Positions 15,408 through 23,963 of a stretch of 64,000 nt of DNA are shown piece after piece. Under the pieces are notes generated by a model. That model was not told where the DNA came from, searched no databases, and saw only the letters and a list, made by a program, of their open reading frames with translations. A program made the position numbers and the translations under genes. Within the stretch, counting starts at the first letter, position 1. The number at the start of each line of letters is the position of its first letter. This DNA is from an uncultured Clostridia bacterium (GTDB lineage: Bacteria > Bacillota > Clostridia > Oscillospirales > Acutalibacteraceae), in the NCBI GenBank assembly GCA_947598155.1, contig CANQFC010000006.1, positions 124,001 through 188,000 on the forward strand. The letters are read 5' to 3'.

Positions 15408-16928
15408 ATGGATTTTACCGTAAAAAAGGACAGTATTTCGGTATGTGACAGCCGTACAGTTTCATCTGCCGAACACACGGTGGACTGCGATGTAACCCTT
15501 CCGGAATATATGCCGGATGTGGTAAGAGTACTGCGGTGCTGTCTGGCGCCGTCTGTTGCGTCACAGCAAATCAGCGGCGACAGAATAATGACGGAGTGCG
15601 ACTGCACGGCGTTGGTGATTTACATTTGCGAGCAAGGAAAAATTCATTGCTTTGAGCAGACCGAGCATTTCGGAAAACAGCTTGAATTTCACGGAGAATA
15701 TCAGGAAAGCGTAACGGTCGGCGCTAAAACGGAATTTGTAAATTACCGCGTTTCAAGCAGCAGGAAGATTGAAATTCACGGGGCGGTGTCGCTTTCGGCT
15801 GTCGGACTTCAAAAACTGCAAAAAGAGATAGTTTCATTTGCTGAGGGCGACGGCATAACGGTGCGTTCAAAAGCGATGAATGCTTGCACGCTTATATCTT
15901 TTGCCGGAAAAGCCTTTTCTGTGTCGGAGACGTGCGAGATAAACTGCAGTGAGAAAATTCATTCAGTGCTTTCGGTAAACCATTATATCAGAACGGATGA
16001 ATCAAAGGCAATACACGGCAAGCTGTTTATAAGAGGCGAATTGTTTGTAAGAACGGTTTGCCTGACGGAGGATTGCGAGGTTCGCTGTTTTGAAAATTCG
16101 ATTCCCGTAAATCAGATTGCCGATATACCGGATATTGATGAAGAAAATATTATAGAAACAGATATAAGCGCGTCGTCGGTATGCGTAAGACCCCGTTCGG
16201 AACAGTCAGGGGACAGAGGGCTTATTGATATAGAGGCAAATCTTTATTTGCGCGTCAGGGCGTACGATATGCGTGAGATTACGGTTGTGCGCGACGCTTA
16301 TTCAACAAAATACGAAACCGAAACAGAGCTCAGAACGGTTAGCATAAATACGTCGTGCGAAAAAATGTACGACACGTTCCTTTGCCGTGAGAGCATAGAT
16401 GTTTCATCGACGGGTATTCAGAAAGTGCTGGCCTTTGAATGCAGTAATATTATTTCAAAAACCTCGGTAAGCGACGGAGCGGTATCAGTTTCGGGAAATA
16501 TTGCCGCGGACTGTATTTTTGAAGACGCAAACGGAGAAATTTATTACGTTACAAGGCAAATACCGTTTGAATACAAGCACCCGACGGTGTATGAGAACAT
16601 TTCTTCAAGCAGTGTTACCGCCTGCGTTTCGGCTTATAATTATGCGCTCGGAACGGGCGGCGCAATAGACGTGAGAATTGAAATTTGCATAAACGGACTC
16701 GTTTTCTGCGGAACGGAAGAAAAAGCGGTTACGGAAATAACTCTTGATAAGGCGAAATGCAAATCGGTTAAAACAGCGTCTCTTACGGTCTATTTTGCCG
16801 AAGAAAACGAGAATGTTTGGGATATAGCCCGTCATTATAATACGACAGTCGAAGCAATTCTGCGTGAGAACCGTATGCAGGATGAGGAAATAACTCATCC
16901 CTGCAAACTGCTTATACCGAAAATATAG
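15408..16928 (+). CDS. sipL: SipL-like DUF3794 and LysM spore coat morphogenetic protein
   Basis: 506 residues. The body is built of DUF3794-type beta domains (about residues 25-140, 170-260 and 290-440), the first containing CDVTLPEYMPDVVRVLRC. The last 50 residues are a LysM domain (VYFAEENENVWDIARHYNTT to LLIPKI). This is the architecture of clostridial SipL, whose LysM domain is known in C. difficile to bind SpoIVA and anchor coat assembly on the forespore. Here spoIVA is the next gene, 11 bp downstream, so partner proteins are made from one message. ATG start after AAAGGAGAG. In the paralogous exported DUF3794/LysM proteins the partner is unknown, but the neighbour makes SipL the best reading. 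Confidence 0.85.
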   Translation: MDFTVKKDSISVCDSRTVSSAEHTVDCDVTLPEYMPDVVRVLRCCLAPSVASQQISGDRIMTECDCTALVIYICEQGKIHCFEQTEHFGKQLEFHGEYQESVTVGAKTEFVNYRVSSSRKIEIHGAVSLSAVGLQKLQKEIVSFAEGDGITVRSKAMNACTLISFAGKAFSVSETCEINCSEKIHSVLSVNHYIRTDESKAIHGKLFIRGELFVRTVCLTEDCEVRCFENSIPVNQIADIPDIDEENIIETDISASSVCVRPRSEQSGDRGLIDIEANLYLRVRAYDMREITVVRDAYSTKYETETELRTVSINTSCEKMYDTFLCRESIDVSSTGIQKVLAFECSNIISKTSVSDGAVSVSGNIAADCIFEDANGEIYYVTRQIPFEYKHPTVYENISSSSVTACVSAYNYALGTGGAIDVRIEICINGLVFCGTEEKAVTEITLDKAKCKSVKTASLTVYFAEENENVWDIARHYNTTVEAILRENRMQDEEITHPCKLLIPKI

Positions 16929-16939
16929 GAGGATGCAAT

Positions 16940-18418
16940 ATGAGTAGTACAAGTATTTATAAAGACATTGCGGCACGCACGGGCGGCGACATTTACATAG
17001 GCGTGGTAGGCCCTGTCAGAACGGGTAAGTCAACGTTTATCAAGCGGTTTATGGATACAATCGTAATTCCGAATATGGAAAATGATTCCGTCAGAGAACG
17101 GGCGACAGATGAGCTCCCGCAGTCCTCGGCAGGCAGAACAATAATGACTACCGAGCCGAAATTTATTCCCGAAAATGCCGTAAGAATAAAACTGCCGGAC
17201 AACGCGGAGCTTAACGTGCGTATGATTGACTGCGTGGGATATATCGTTCCCGGCTCTCTTGGGTACATAGAGGAAAACGGGCCGAGAATGGTTCGCACAC
17301 CTTGGTCGGAAAATGAAATGACATTCTCTCAGGCGGCTGAAATCGGCACAAAAAAGGTTATAACCGAGCATTCCACCATAGGGCTTGTCGTAACTACCGA
17401 CGGGAGTATAAGCGATATTTCAAGAGATGAATACGAGGAGGCGGAAGAGAGAGTAATTACAGAGCTTAAAGAGATAAATAAGCCGTTTGTCGTTCTGCTT
17501 AACTGTATGCATCCTAAAGGCGAAAACGCATTAAGGCTTTCGGAGGAGCTGTCCGCAAAATATCAGGTTCCGGTAATTGCCGTTAATTGCCTTGAGCTTA
17601 CCGAACAGGAAATAAAAGAGATAATCACGCAGGTGCTCTTTGAATTTCCCGTAAAGGAAATCGGAATTGACCTGCCGCAGTGGCTCATAAATCTTCCCGA
17701 AGAGCACCCCGTGCGGGCGGCAACCTACAAGTCTGTTTCCGAAGCGTTGCAAAACATCACCTATGTGCGTGATATAAGCCTTATGAGCGAGGCTCTTAGC
17801 AAATGCGAATACATAACGGGCGCAAGCATCACGGGAATGGACCTTGGTGTTGGGAGCGCTTGGATTTCTATAAATATGAACGGCGATTTATTCTATAAAA
17901 TACTCGCCGAGAGTACGGGAATTGAAATAGACGGCGAGCAGACTCTTCTTAAACGAATGCGGGAGCTTGCCAAAATGAAAAAGGATTATGAGCGAATCAA
18001 AGCGGCGCTGAACGACGTGGCGGAAAAGGGATACGGAATAGTTATGCCTACTATTGACGAATTAACCCTTGAAGAACCCGAAATCGTAAAACAGGGCGGC
18101 CGTTACGGGGTAAGGCTTTGCGCCTCCGCGCCGTCAATTCATATGATGAAAGCGAATATTAAAACAGAGATAGCTCCCATTGTGGGCAGTGAAAGCCAGT
18201 CCGAAGAGCTTGTAAAATATCTTTTGGAGGGCTTTGAGGAAGACCCGAGAAAGATTTGGGATTCAAATATTTTCGGCAAGCCCTTGAACGAACTTGTAAA
18301 CGAGGGACTCAGAAATAAGCTTTACCACATTCCCGACGACGCAAGAAAGAAATTTCAGGAAACGCTCGAACGGGTCATCAACGAGGGCTGTAACGGACTT
18401 TTGTGCATAATTTTATAG
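16940..18418 (+). CDS. spoIVA: Stage IV sporulation protein A, ATPase
   Basis: 492 residues, the usual length. Cytoskeletal ATPase that polymerises around the forespore as the base layer of the spore coat. The TRAFAC-class P-loop reads GVVGPVRTGKSTFIKRF, with VRMIDCVGYIVPG as the switch/Walker B region and TTDGSISDISRDEYEEAEERVI beyond. The extreme C-terminus NGLLCIIL matches the conserved tail used for membrane/SpoVM association. The start has AGGAGG 7 bp upstream. It is co-transcribed with the SipL-like gene and closed by a strong terminator. Confidence 0.97.
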   Translation: MSSTSIYKDIAARTGGDIYIGVVGPVRTGKSTFIKRFMDTIVIPNMENDSVRERATDELPQSSAGRTIMTTEPKFIPENAVRIKLPDNAELNVRMIDCVGYIVPGSLGYIEENGPRMVRTPWSENEMTFSQAAEIGTKKVITEHSTIGLVVTTDGSISDISRDEYEEAEERVITELKEINKPFVVLLNCMHPKGENALRLSEELSAKYQVPVIAVNCLELTEQEIKEIITQVLFEFPVKEIGIDLPQWLINLPEEHPVRAATYKSVSEALQNITYVRDISLMSEALSKCEYITGASITGMDLGVGSAWISINMNGDLFYKILAESTGIEIDGEQTLLKRMRELAKMKKDYERIKAALNDVAEKGYGIVMPTIDELTLEEPEIVKQGGRYGVRLCASAPSIHMMKANIKTEIAPIVGSESQSEELVKYLLEGFEEDPRKIWDSNIFGKPLNELVNEGLRNKLYHIPDDARKKFQETLERVINEGCNGLLCIIL

Positions 18419-18428
18419 CAGATAAAAA

Positions 18429-18460
18429 AACAAGGCGGAGTTTTCCGCCTTGTTGCTTTA
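18429..18460 (+). terminator. Rho-independent terminator after spoIVA
   Basis: AACAAGGCGGA and TCCGCCTTGTT form an 11-bp stem with a 4-nt loop, followed by a T-rich stretch (GCTTTA). An A-run on the left lets it work for the opposite strand too. Confidence 0.85.
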
Positions 18461-18480
18461 TGGAATGAAACTTATTTTAA

Positions 18481-18927
18481 TTAACTTGATTTTTTGATAA
18501 TGGAAATGCAAAAATATATAAGATAAATAAAATATACCGTCAATGCTATTATTCCGAAAACAAAGAGAACATTCCATATCCAAAGAGGTATTTCATACGG
18601 TATGAACTGCGGAATAATAAACGGGATTAAAGCGCAAACGGCGTAAACAGCCCGTTCTTTTTTTGTTGTAATACCGTACAGCAACAGCGACAAAAATGAA
18701 AAAGCAATAAAAGAAAAAGCAGAGATAAAAACAAATATTATTGATTTTTCTTCATTGTAGAGCAAATTCAATATACTGTTTAATGAATTATTTTGACAGT
18801 TGTAAAGATTACAAATATTATTTGCATACAAAAAATCAACAATGTATCCAATTAGTCGGTAAAGAACATTTATGTTTATTAAAACGGTCAGCAATACAAT
18901 ATGGATTTTAAGAAAAATCTTTTTCAT
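18481..18927 (-). CDS. AT-rich hypothetical membrane protein
   Basis: 148 residues, not recognised. Four hydrophobic segments (about residues 5-33, 62-85, 92-107 and 112-143), with KKEKAV-type basic residues between helices 2 and 3. Codon use stands out: mostly ATA, AAT, TTA and AAA codons, clearly poorer in G+C than all neighbours, which suggests recent acquisition or weak selection. An AGAGAG sequence lies about 11 bp before the ATG. It has no evident operon partner; the next minus-strand gene (19003) is upstream of it by 75 bp. Confidence 0.6.
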   Translation of the reverse strand: MKKIFLKIHIVLLTVLININVLYRLIGYIVDFLYANNICNLYNCQNNSLNSILNLLYNEEKSIIFVFISAFSFIAFSFLSLLLYGITTKKERAVYAVCALIPFIIPQFIPYEIPLWIWNVLFVFGIIALTVYFIYLIYFCISIIKKSS

Positions 18928-19002
18928 AAATATTTTTCTCTCTAATAGAATATATAGTTATTATCTTATATAGTTACTGAGGTAAGCGGTATATTTTAAG
19001 TA

Positions 19003-19929
19003 TCACTTAATTTTACTGTCGAACCATTCTACGAGATATTTTATAACATCTTCTCTGTCGGTTTCGTTTAGAATTTCGTGGCGGTCGGCGGGGTAAAGCT
19101 TTAGACTGACATCTTCGTGACCCGTTTTTATAAGATTATTGTAAACTGCGGTAACGCCCTTGCCGTATGCGCCCACGGGGTCGTCCTCGCCTGCAATAAG
19201 CAGAACGGGCAGTTTTTTGTCAAAGGACTGATACCAGTCGTCTGCATTTACTTCATTTAGCACGCTGAAAAGGTCTTTAAAGCCGGCGGCAGTAAATATA
19301 AATCCGCAGTATTTATCCGCTATGTATTCTTTAACTATGTCTTCGTCTTTAGTAAGCCAATCAAATTCGGTTTTTTTGTCGGTCTTTTTGTTGTATGTGC
19401 CGAATGCGACCGAATTTATGAAATTTGAACGGTGCATTTCGCCCTTAGTCTTTGATATGAGCTTTGCGATGGCAATTCCGACGCTCGCTCCGGGATTCGG
19501 TCCGCTTGTACCGCAGTAAACGGCGGCGTCAATTCCACTGCCGTAATATTTTGTGTAACAGCGCGCTATAAACGAACCCATACTGTGGCCGAAGAAAAAA
19601 TAGGGCACATCAGGGTATTGCTCTTTCGCAATTTCGGTGAGCTTTTTGCAGTCATTTACAATGTTCATATAGCCCTTTTCACTGCCGAAAAAGCCGAGCA
19701 TATCATCGTTCTTTACGGACCTTCCGTGCCCCAAGTGGTCGTTTGTGAAAACGGCATAGCCTGCCTCGCAGAGCTTTTCTGCAAACGGAATGTAACGGTC
19801 GCTGTGCTCGGTCATTCCGTGTGAAATCTGAATTACGGCTTTTACGTTGCCGTCGTCGGGGACAAAGCTTTGCGCAAAAATATCGCAAAGTCCCGAAGAT
19901 GACGGAAATCTAAACTCTTTTCTGGTCAT
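19003..19929 (-). CDS. Alpha/beta hydrolase, monoacylglycerol lipase-like (serine hydrolase)
   Basis: 308 residues, cytosolic. Motifs: IQISHGMTEHSDRY (oxyanion region), TNDHLGHGRS, the nucleophile elbow FFGHSMGSF (Ser), the acid GEDDPVG and the His in PADRHEILNE. This set and order is that of monoglyceride lipase/lysophospholipase-type S33 hydrolases; substrate is probably a lipid ester but is not fixed by sequence. Its start is 19 bp after the stop of ung and the two are likely co-transcribed, without obvious functional link. Confidence 0.85.
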   Translation of the reverse strand: MTRKEFRFPSSSGLCDIFAQSFVPDDGNVKAVIQISHGMTEHSDRYIPFAEKLCEAGYAVFTNDHLGHGRSVKNDDMLGFFGSEKGYMNIVNDCKKLTEIAKEQYPDVPYFFFGHSMGSFIARCYTKYYGSGIDAAVYCGTSGPNPGASVGIAIAKLISKTKGEMHRSNFINSVAFGTYNKKTDKKTEFDWLTKDEDIVKEYIADKYCGFIFTAAGFKDLFSVLNEVNADDWYQSFDKKLPVLLIAGEDDPVGAYGKGVTAVYNNLIKTGHEDVSLKLYPADRHEILNETDREDVIKYLVEWFDSKIK

Positions 19930-19948
19930 AAATCGTCAAATCCTTTCC

Positions 19949-20617
19949 CTATTCTATTTTCCAATCAATTTCTCTGCCGTAGGTTTTGCGGAGAAAATCA
20001 TTAGCCTTTTTAAAATGGCCGTTCCCGAAAAATCCGTTATAAGCGGAAAGCGGACTCGGGTGCGCGGATTCCAATACCAAATGGGCGGGGTTTGTAATAA
20101 GCTTTGCCTTGTCTCTCGCGTTTCTGCCCCAAAGCAAAAATACGATAGGCTCGGGGCGTTCGTTCAGGAGCTTTATAATATTGTCGGTAAATATTTCCCA
20201 GCCGACTCCCTTATGGCTGTTTGCCTGCCCCTTGCGTACCGTAAGGCAGGTGTTCATAAGCAGAACGCCTCTTTTTGCCCAATCGGTAAGTTCCCCGTGC
20301 GGCGGGATAGGCAGTCCCAGCTCCGCGTGGATTTCCTTATAAATATTCTGAAGTGACGGAGGCGGCTCAACGCCTTTTTTTACTGAAAAACATAACCCGT
20401 GCGCCTGACCCGGCTCGTGGTATGGGTCCTGCCCTAAAATTACAACTTTAACATCTTTGTAATCGGTCAGTTTCAGGCTGTTAAAAATGTCGTTCATATC
20501 GGGGTAAACTGTCTGAGTTTTGTATTCCGAAACCAAAAATTTTCTTAAATTTATGTAGTAATCTTTTTTAAATTCGTCTTTAAGCAGAATATCCCAATTA
20601 TTTCCGAGAGTAACCAT
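19949..20617 (-). CDS. ung: Uracil-DNA glycosylase (family 1)
   Basis: 222 residues, normal length. Removes uracil from DNA as the first step of base excision repair. Water-activating loop VVILGQDPYHEPGQAHGLCFSV (catalytic Asp), RGVLLMNTCLTVRKGQANSH, VFLLWGRNA, and the minor-groove intercalation loop ESAHPSPLSA. Start ATG with GGAG 6 bp upstream. Confidence 0.98.
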   Translation of the reverse strand: MVTLGNNWDILLKDEFKKDYYINLRKFLVSEYKTQTVYPDMNDIFNSLKLTDYKDVKVVILGQDPYHEPGQAHGLCFSVKKGVEPPPSLQNIYKEIHAELGLPIPPHGELTDWAKRGVLLMNTCLTVRKGQANSHKGVGWEIFTDNIIKLLNERPEPIVFLLWGRNARDKAKLITNPAHLVLESAHPSPLSAYNGFFGNGHFKKANDFLRKTYGREIDWKIE

Positions 20618-20702
20618 ATTTTCTCCTGTGAATCCGTCTGTATTTGTTAAAGCCGATGCTTTTCCGTGTCAGATTAAATTCTCATTGCGAAAAAGGCGAA
20701 CA

Positions 20703-20737
20703 TTCCAATAATACGGCGAACCGCAGTATTATTGGAA
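20703..20737. repeat. 12-bp inverted repeat in the murC-ung gap
   Basis: TTCCAATAATAC and GTATTATTGGAA are perfect inverted arms around an 11-bp centre. There is no T-run on either side, so a simple terminator is unlikely. The rest of the 188-bp gap holds nothing else clear except the short repeat at 20779. Confidence 0.6.
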
Positions 20738-20778
20738 ATAATGTAAGCCTTTGCGCGTTTGCGGTTAAATCTTAATTT

Positions 20779-20800
20779 TCAATAAGGCTTGCCCCTTATG
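20779..20800 (-). repeat. Short repeat copy after murC
   Basis: TCAATAAGGCTTGCCCCTTATG, the end module with one G pair deleted, 5 bp beyond the stop codon of murC. Confidence 0.65.
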
Positions 20801-20805
20801 AAAGC

Positions 20806-22185
20806 TCAGTTGTTTTTAAGCGTTTCTATCATCATATGGGCGGATTTGTAAATATCTCCGCAGCCCATTGTCAGTACAAGGTCGCCGGGCGAGGCGTTCT
20901 TAACAACGTAGTCCGCGACCTCTTCCTGCGTGTTAAACCAAACGGCGCCGGGAATTTTTTCTGCAAGCTGAGAGGTGTAAACGCCGTATGTGTTCGTCTC
21001 CCTTGAACCCATAATCTCCGTCATAACGCATCTGTCGGGAATCCTCAAAACCTCGGCGAACTCGTCAAAGTGCATTGCAGTCCTTGAATATGTGAACGGC
21101 TGAAATACCGCCCATACGGTTTTGTAGCCCAATTTCATAGCGGCCTCAAGCGTAACCTTTAACTCCGCCGGGTGGTGGGCGTAATCGTCAATAAAATCAA
21201 TGCCGTTGTATGTGCCCAAATGCTCAAAACGTCTGCCCGCGCCCTTAAACTCCTCAAGTCCCTTTGCGCAGTTTTTAAATTCCGCGCCCGAATACAGAGA
21301 GCAGGCTATTGCCGCCAGCGCGTTGAGAATGTTGTGCCGACCCGGCACCGAAAGTGACACCGTGCCGAGCTTTTCACCTCTGCGCACAACGTCAAAACGT
21401 GTGTATGCGCCGTTTATTTCCTCAATATTTTCGGCGCAGTAATCGTTCGCGCTGTTAAATCCGAAAGAAATCATTTCCTTGCCGTCAATACCGCTTACGG
21501 CTTTTAAAGTATTTTCATCGTCACCGTTGTATATTACGGCGCTTTTAGCGAGAAGAGCAAATTTACGAAAGCTTAAAATAAGGTTGTCAAGAGTTTTGAA
21601 ATACTCCATATGGTCCTCGTCGATATTTAGAATTACGGCGACGTTGGGAAACAGGTGGAGAAATGTGTCGACATATTCGCACGCTTCGCAGACAATGGTT
21701 TGGGTACTGCCGACTCTGCCGTAGCTGTTTGTAAGCGGAAGCTTTCCGCCTATAACCGCAGATGGGTCAAGGCCGGCCTCAAGCATAGTCTGAACCGTCA
21801 TAGAGGTTGTGGTGGTTTTCCCGTGCGTTCCGCATATGCCGATGCAGTTTTCAAAATGTCTTGTTACCTCACCGAAAAGCTCAGCCCTTGTAAAGCAGGG
21901 AATATCGCTTTTAAGAGCCGCCTCAAGCTCGGGGTTGCCGCGCTGAATTGCCGCCGAATAAACTATCATATCGGCGCCTTTGATATTTTCGGCCTTTTGT
22001 CCCATCATAACGGGAATGCCCATACCGCGTATTCTGTCAACTATTGAGCTTTCGTTGTTGTCGGAGCCCTGGAGCGAATACCCCTTTGCATAAAGAATTT
22101 CGGCAAGCGGGCACATTCCGCTGCCGCCGATGCCTATAAAGTGGATTTTTTTTGCTTTTTTTAAAGTTTCCGAAATATTTGCCAT
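20806..22185 (-). CDS. murC: UDP-N-acetylmuramate--L-alanine ligase
   Basis: 459 residues. Cytosolic peptidoglycan precursor enzyme adding L-alanine to UDP-MurNAc with ATP. IHFIGIGGSGMCPLAEILY is the UDP-binding loop, CGTHGKTTTTSMT the ATP P-loop, NIDEDHMEYF the magnesium-binding strand, and FIDDYAHHPAELKVTLEAA the C-terminal domain motif. Complete and of usual length. It is monocistronic here: divergent from the dipicolinate synthase genes and separated from ung by 188 bp. Confidence 0.98.
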   Translation of the reverse strand: MANISETLKKAKKIHFIGIGGSGMCPLAEILYAKGYSLQGSDNNESSIVDRIRGMGIPVMMGQKAENIKGADMIVYSAAIQRGNPELEAALKSDIPCFTRAELFGEVTRHFENCIGICGTHGKTTTTSMTVQTMLEAGLDPSAVIGGKLPLTNSYGRVGSTQTIVCEACEYVDTFLHLFPNVAVILNIDEDHMEYFKTLDNLILSFRKFALLAKSAVIYNGDDENTLKAVSGIDGKEMISFGFNSANDYCAENIEEINGAYTRFDVVRRGEKLGTVSLSVPGRHNILNALAAIACSLYSGAEFKNCAKGLEEFKGAGRRFEHLGTYNGIDFIDDYAHHPAELKVTLEAAMKLGYKTVWAVFQPFTYSRTAMHFDEFAEVLRIPDRCVMTEIMGSRETNTYGVYTSQLAEKIPGAVWFNTQEEVADYVVKNASPGDLVLTMGCGDIYKSAHMMIETLKNN

Positions 22186-22259
22186 AATAACCGCCGTTTA
22201 AATAAAATTTTTATTACCTATATTATATTGCAATTTTTATTAAAATAAAAGACCTTATC

Positions 22260-22285
22260 ACCATTTTTTCTTAAAAACATAGTAT
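22260..22285 (+). promoter_or_regulatory. Candidate late mother-cell (sigma-K/sigma-E) promoter of dpaAB
   Basis: AC at 22260, 16-bp spacer, CATAGTAT at 22278. This approximates the sigma-K pattern (AC, 16-17 bp, CATAnnnTA, last base different) and the product is made in the mother cell late in sporulation. No good sigma-A hexamers fit here. Confidence 0.4.
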
Positions 22286-22314
22286 GTTACTGCAAGATGA
22301 AAGGGGAGAAAAAG

Positions 22315-23175
22315 GTGAAATACAACAAATTTGTTATTATCGGTGGAGATAAACGCCAAAAATATCTCGGAGAGTATTTGAAAAAATTAGGAAATTCGGT
22401 TGATTCTTACGGACTTTACGATTGGGACGACGACACTGAAAGACTTAAAGCTTTAATTACCCCGAATAGCGTTATAATTCTTCCGCTGCCCGTGAGCAAA
22501 AACGGAAAAACCGTTTTTATGCCTTTTTCAAAACGGGAGCTACCTTTAACGCGCGTTATAGGGCTCCTTAGCAACGAAAACAAAGTTTTCGGCGGAATGC
22601 TCAGTGACGAGCTTTCTTTTGCTTTAAATGAGAAAAAAATTCCCTTTTACGATTATTATGACAGCGTTTTTATAGAGGAAAACGCTTATCTTACGGCGTT
22701 CGGCACGTTAAAAATAATACTTGAGCATATTGACTTTGCTTTGCCTCTCGGCTCATTTGCGATTACGGGCTACGGCAGAGTCGGTCGGGAAACCGCAGAA
22801 CTTCTGAAAAAACTTTCCTGCAATGTGACGGTATTTGCGAGAAGCGAGGAGGCGCTTACCAAATCGTCTCTTCAAGGGTGTAATGCTAAAAAGCTTTGCG
22901 AGCTTTCCTCGCAGGCGGATAAATTCGACATTATTATAAACACTGTTCCGCACAGAATAATCGACGCCGATACTCTTAAAAATCTAAAACCCGACTGTAA
23001 AATAATCGAACTTGCGTCCGCGCCTTTCGGAGTAAAGCCGGAAGAAGCAGAAAAATATTCGGTAAGTTTAATAAAGGCGCCGGGACTTCCGGGAAAATAC
23101 ACGGCAAAAACGGCAGGGGAGCTTATCGGAAAGAAGATAGTTAAAACTTTTCAAGAGGAGGAGAAAGATGAGTAA
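22315..23175 (+). CDS. dpaA: Dipicolinate synthase subunit A
   Basis: 286 residues. With DpaB it oxidises dihydrodipicolinate to dipicolinic acid, the calcium chelator of the spore core. NAD(P)-binding signature AITGYGRVGRETAELLKKL, plus the N-terminal VIIGGDKRQKYLGEYLKKLG typical of SpoVFA. An ATG at 22297 lacks a ribosome site; the GTG at 22315 has AAGGGGAG 6 bp upstream and is the better start. It overlaps dpaB by 8 bp. Confidence 0.93.
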   Translation: MKYNKFVIIGGDKRQKYLGEYLKKLGNSVDSYGLYDWDDDTERLKALITPNSVIILPLPVSKNGKTVFMPFSKRELPLTRVIGLLSNENKVFGGMLSDELSFALNEKKIPFYDYYDSVFIEENAYLTAFGTLKIILEHIDFALPLGSFAITGYGRVGRETAELLKKLSCNVTVFARSEEALTKSSLQGCNAKKLCELSSQADKFDIIINTVPHRIIDADTLKNLKPDCKIIELASAPFGVKPEEAEKYSVSLIKAPGLPGKYTAKTAGELIGKKIVKTFQEEEKDE

Positions 23176-23743
23176 AGCGAATGTGGGATTTGCTTTGTGC
23201 GGTTCGTTTTGCACATTCAAAAAGGTTGTCCCGCAGATTGAGGCGCTTGTTCTTTCAGGATTTAATGTTGTTCCAATAATGTCGGGTGTTTCGTATTCAA
23301 CGGATACCCGTTTCGGAAAGGCTGAAGATTTTATCGGGCATATTGAAGATATTACGGGCAAAAAAATAATTCATACAATAACCGACGCGGAACCGATAGG
23401 GCCTAAAAAGCTTTTAGACGTACTCATAATCGCGCCGTGCACCGGCAATACCCTCGGGAAAATGGCCAACGGAATAACCGACACTTCAGTAACGCTTGCG
23501 GCAAAGGCCCATTTAAGAAACGCAAGACCCGTAATAATTGCGGTTTCAACGAACGACGCTTTGGGCGCGGCGGCAAAAAACATAGGGCTTTTAATGAACA
23601 GCAAAAATATTTATTTTGTTCCGATGCGTCAGGATGACCCGGAGAACAAGCCTAATTCAATAGTGGCGGATTTTACCAAAATACCTGAAACACTGAATTT
23701 TGTTTTAACAAACGGCAGGCAAAACGAGCCGTTGTTTATATAA
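23168..23743 (+). CDS. dpaB: Dipicolinate synthase subunit B (flavoprotein-fold)
   Basis: 191 residues. Flavoprotein/decarboxylase-like fold: VGFALCGSFCTFKKVV at the start, LIIAPCTGNTLGKMANGITDTSVTLAAKAHLRN in the middle, and RPVIIAVSTNDALGAAAKNI, all as in SpoVFB. Together with dpaA it forms the active enzyme. Ribosome site AGAGGAGG lies inside the end of dpaA. The stop codon is fused to the first bases of a full-length repeat copy. Confidence 0.95.
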   Translation: MSKANVGFALCGSFCTFKKVVPQIEALVLSGFNVVPIMSGVSYSTDTRFGKAEDFIGHIEDITGKKIIHTITDAEPIGPKKLLDVLIIAPCTGNTLGKMANGITDTSVTLAAKAHLRNARPVIIAVSTNDALGAAAKNIGLLMNSKNIYFVPMRQDDPENKPNSIVADFTKIPETLNFVLTNGRQNEPLFI

Positions 23744-23882
23744 CTTAGACAAGATGTCCCCGCTGCTATTGTCGGCGGGTTCTGTTTCGGAATCAGTGGG
23801 GATTTGGTCTTCACTGATTCCTCGGCGCGGTTTACACCGCGCTTTTTGCCGCGCCGCCTGACGGGGCAAACCCCTTATTGAA
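23741..23882 (+). repeat. Dispersed structured repeat, full-length copy (copy 6)
   Basis: Starts TAACTTAGACAAGATGTC using the dpaB stop codon and ends GACGGGGCAAACCCCTTATT plus G. It contains GGAATCAGTG paired with CACTGATTCC, and GCGCGGT-ttac-ACCGCGC. The GGAATC stem carries different bases from the copy at 42973 but remains paired. Confidence 0.8.
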
Positions 23883-23896
23883 AATATCCCTTAAAA

Positions 23897-23938
23897 AAGG
23901 CTGTATCAAACCGTTGCGGTTCGGTACAGCCTTTGTTT
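23897..23938. terminator. Bidirectional terminator between dpaB and the next minus-strand gene
   Basis: AAGGCTGTA and TACAGCCTT pair, with inner AACC/GGTT pairs, flanked by AAAAAA on the left and TTTGTTTT on the right. Confidence 0.8.
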
Positions 23939-23963
23939 TGCAAAATGCTATTTATTTAAAAGA

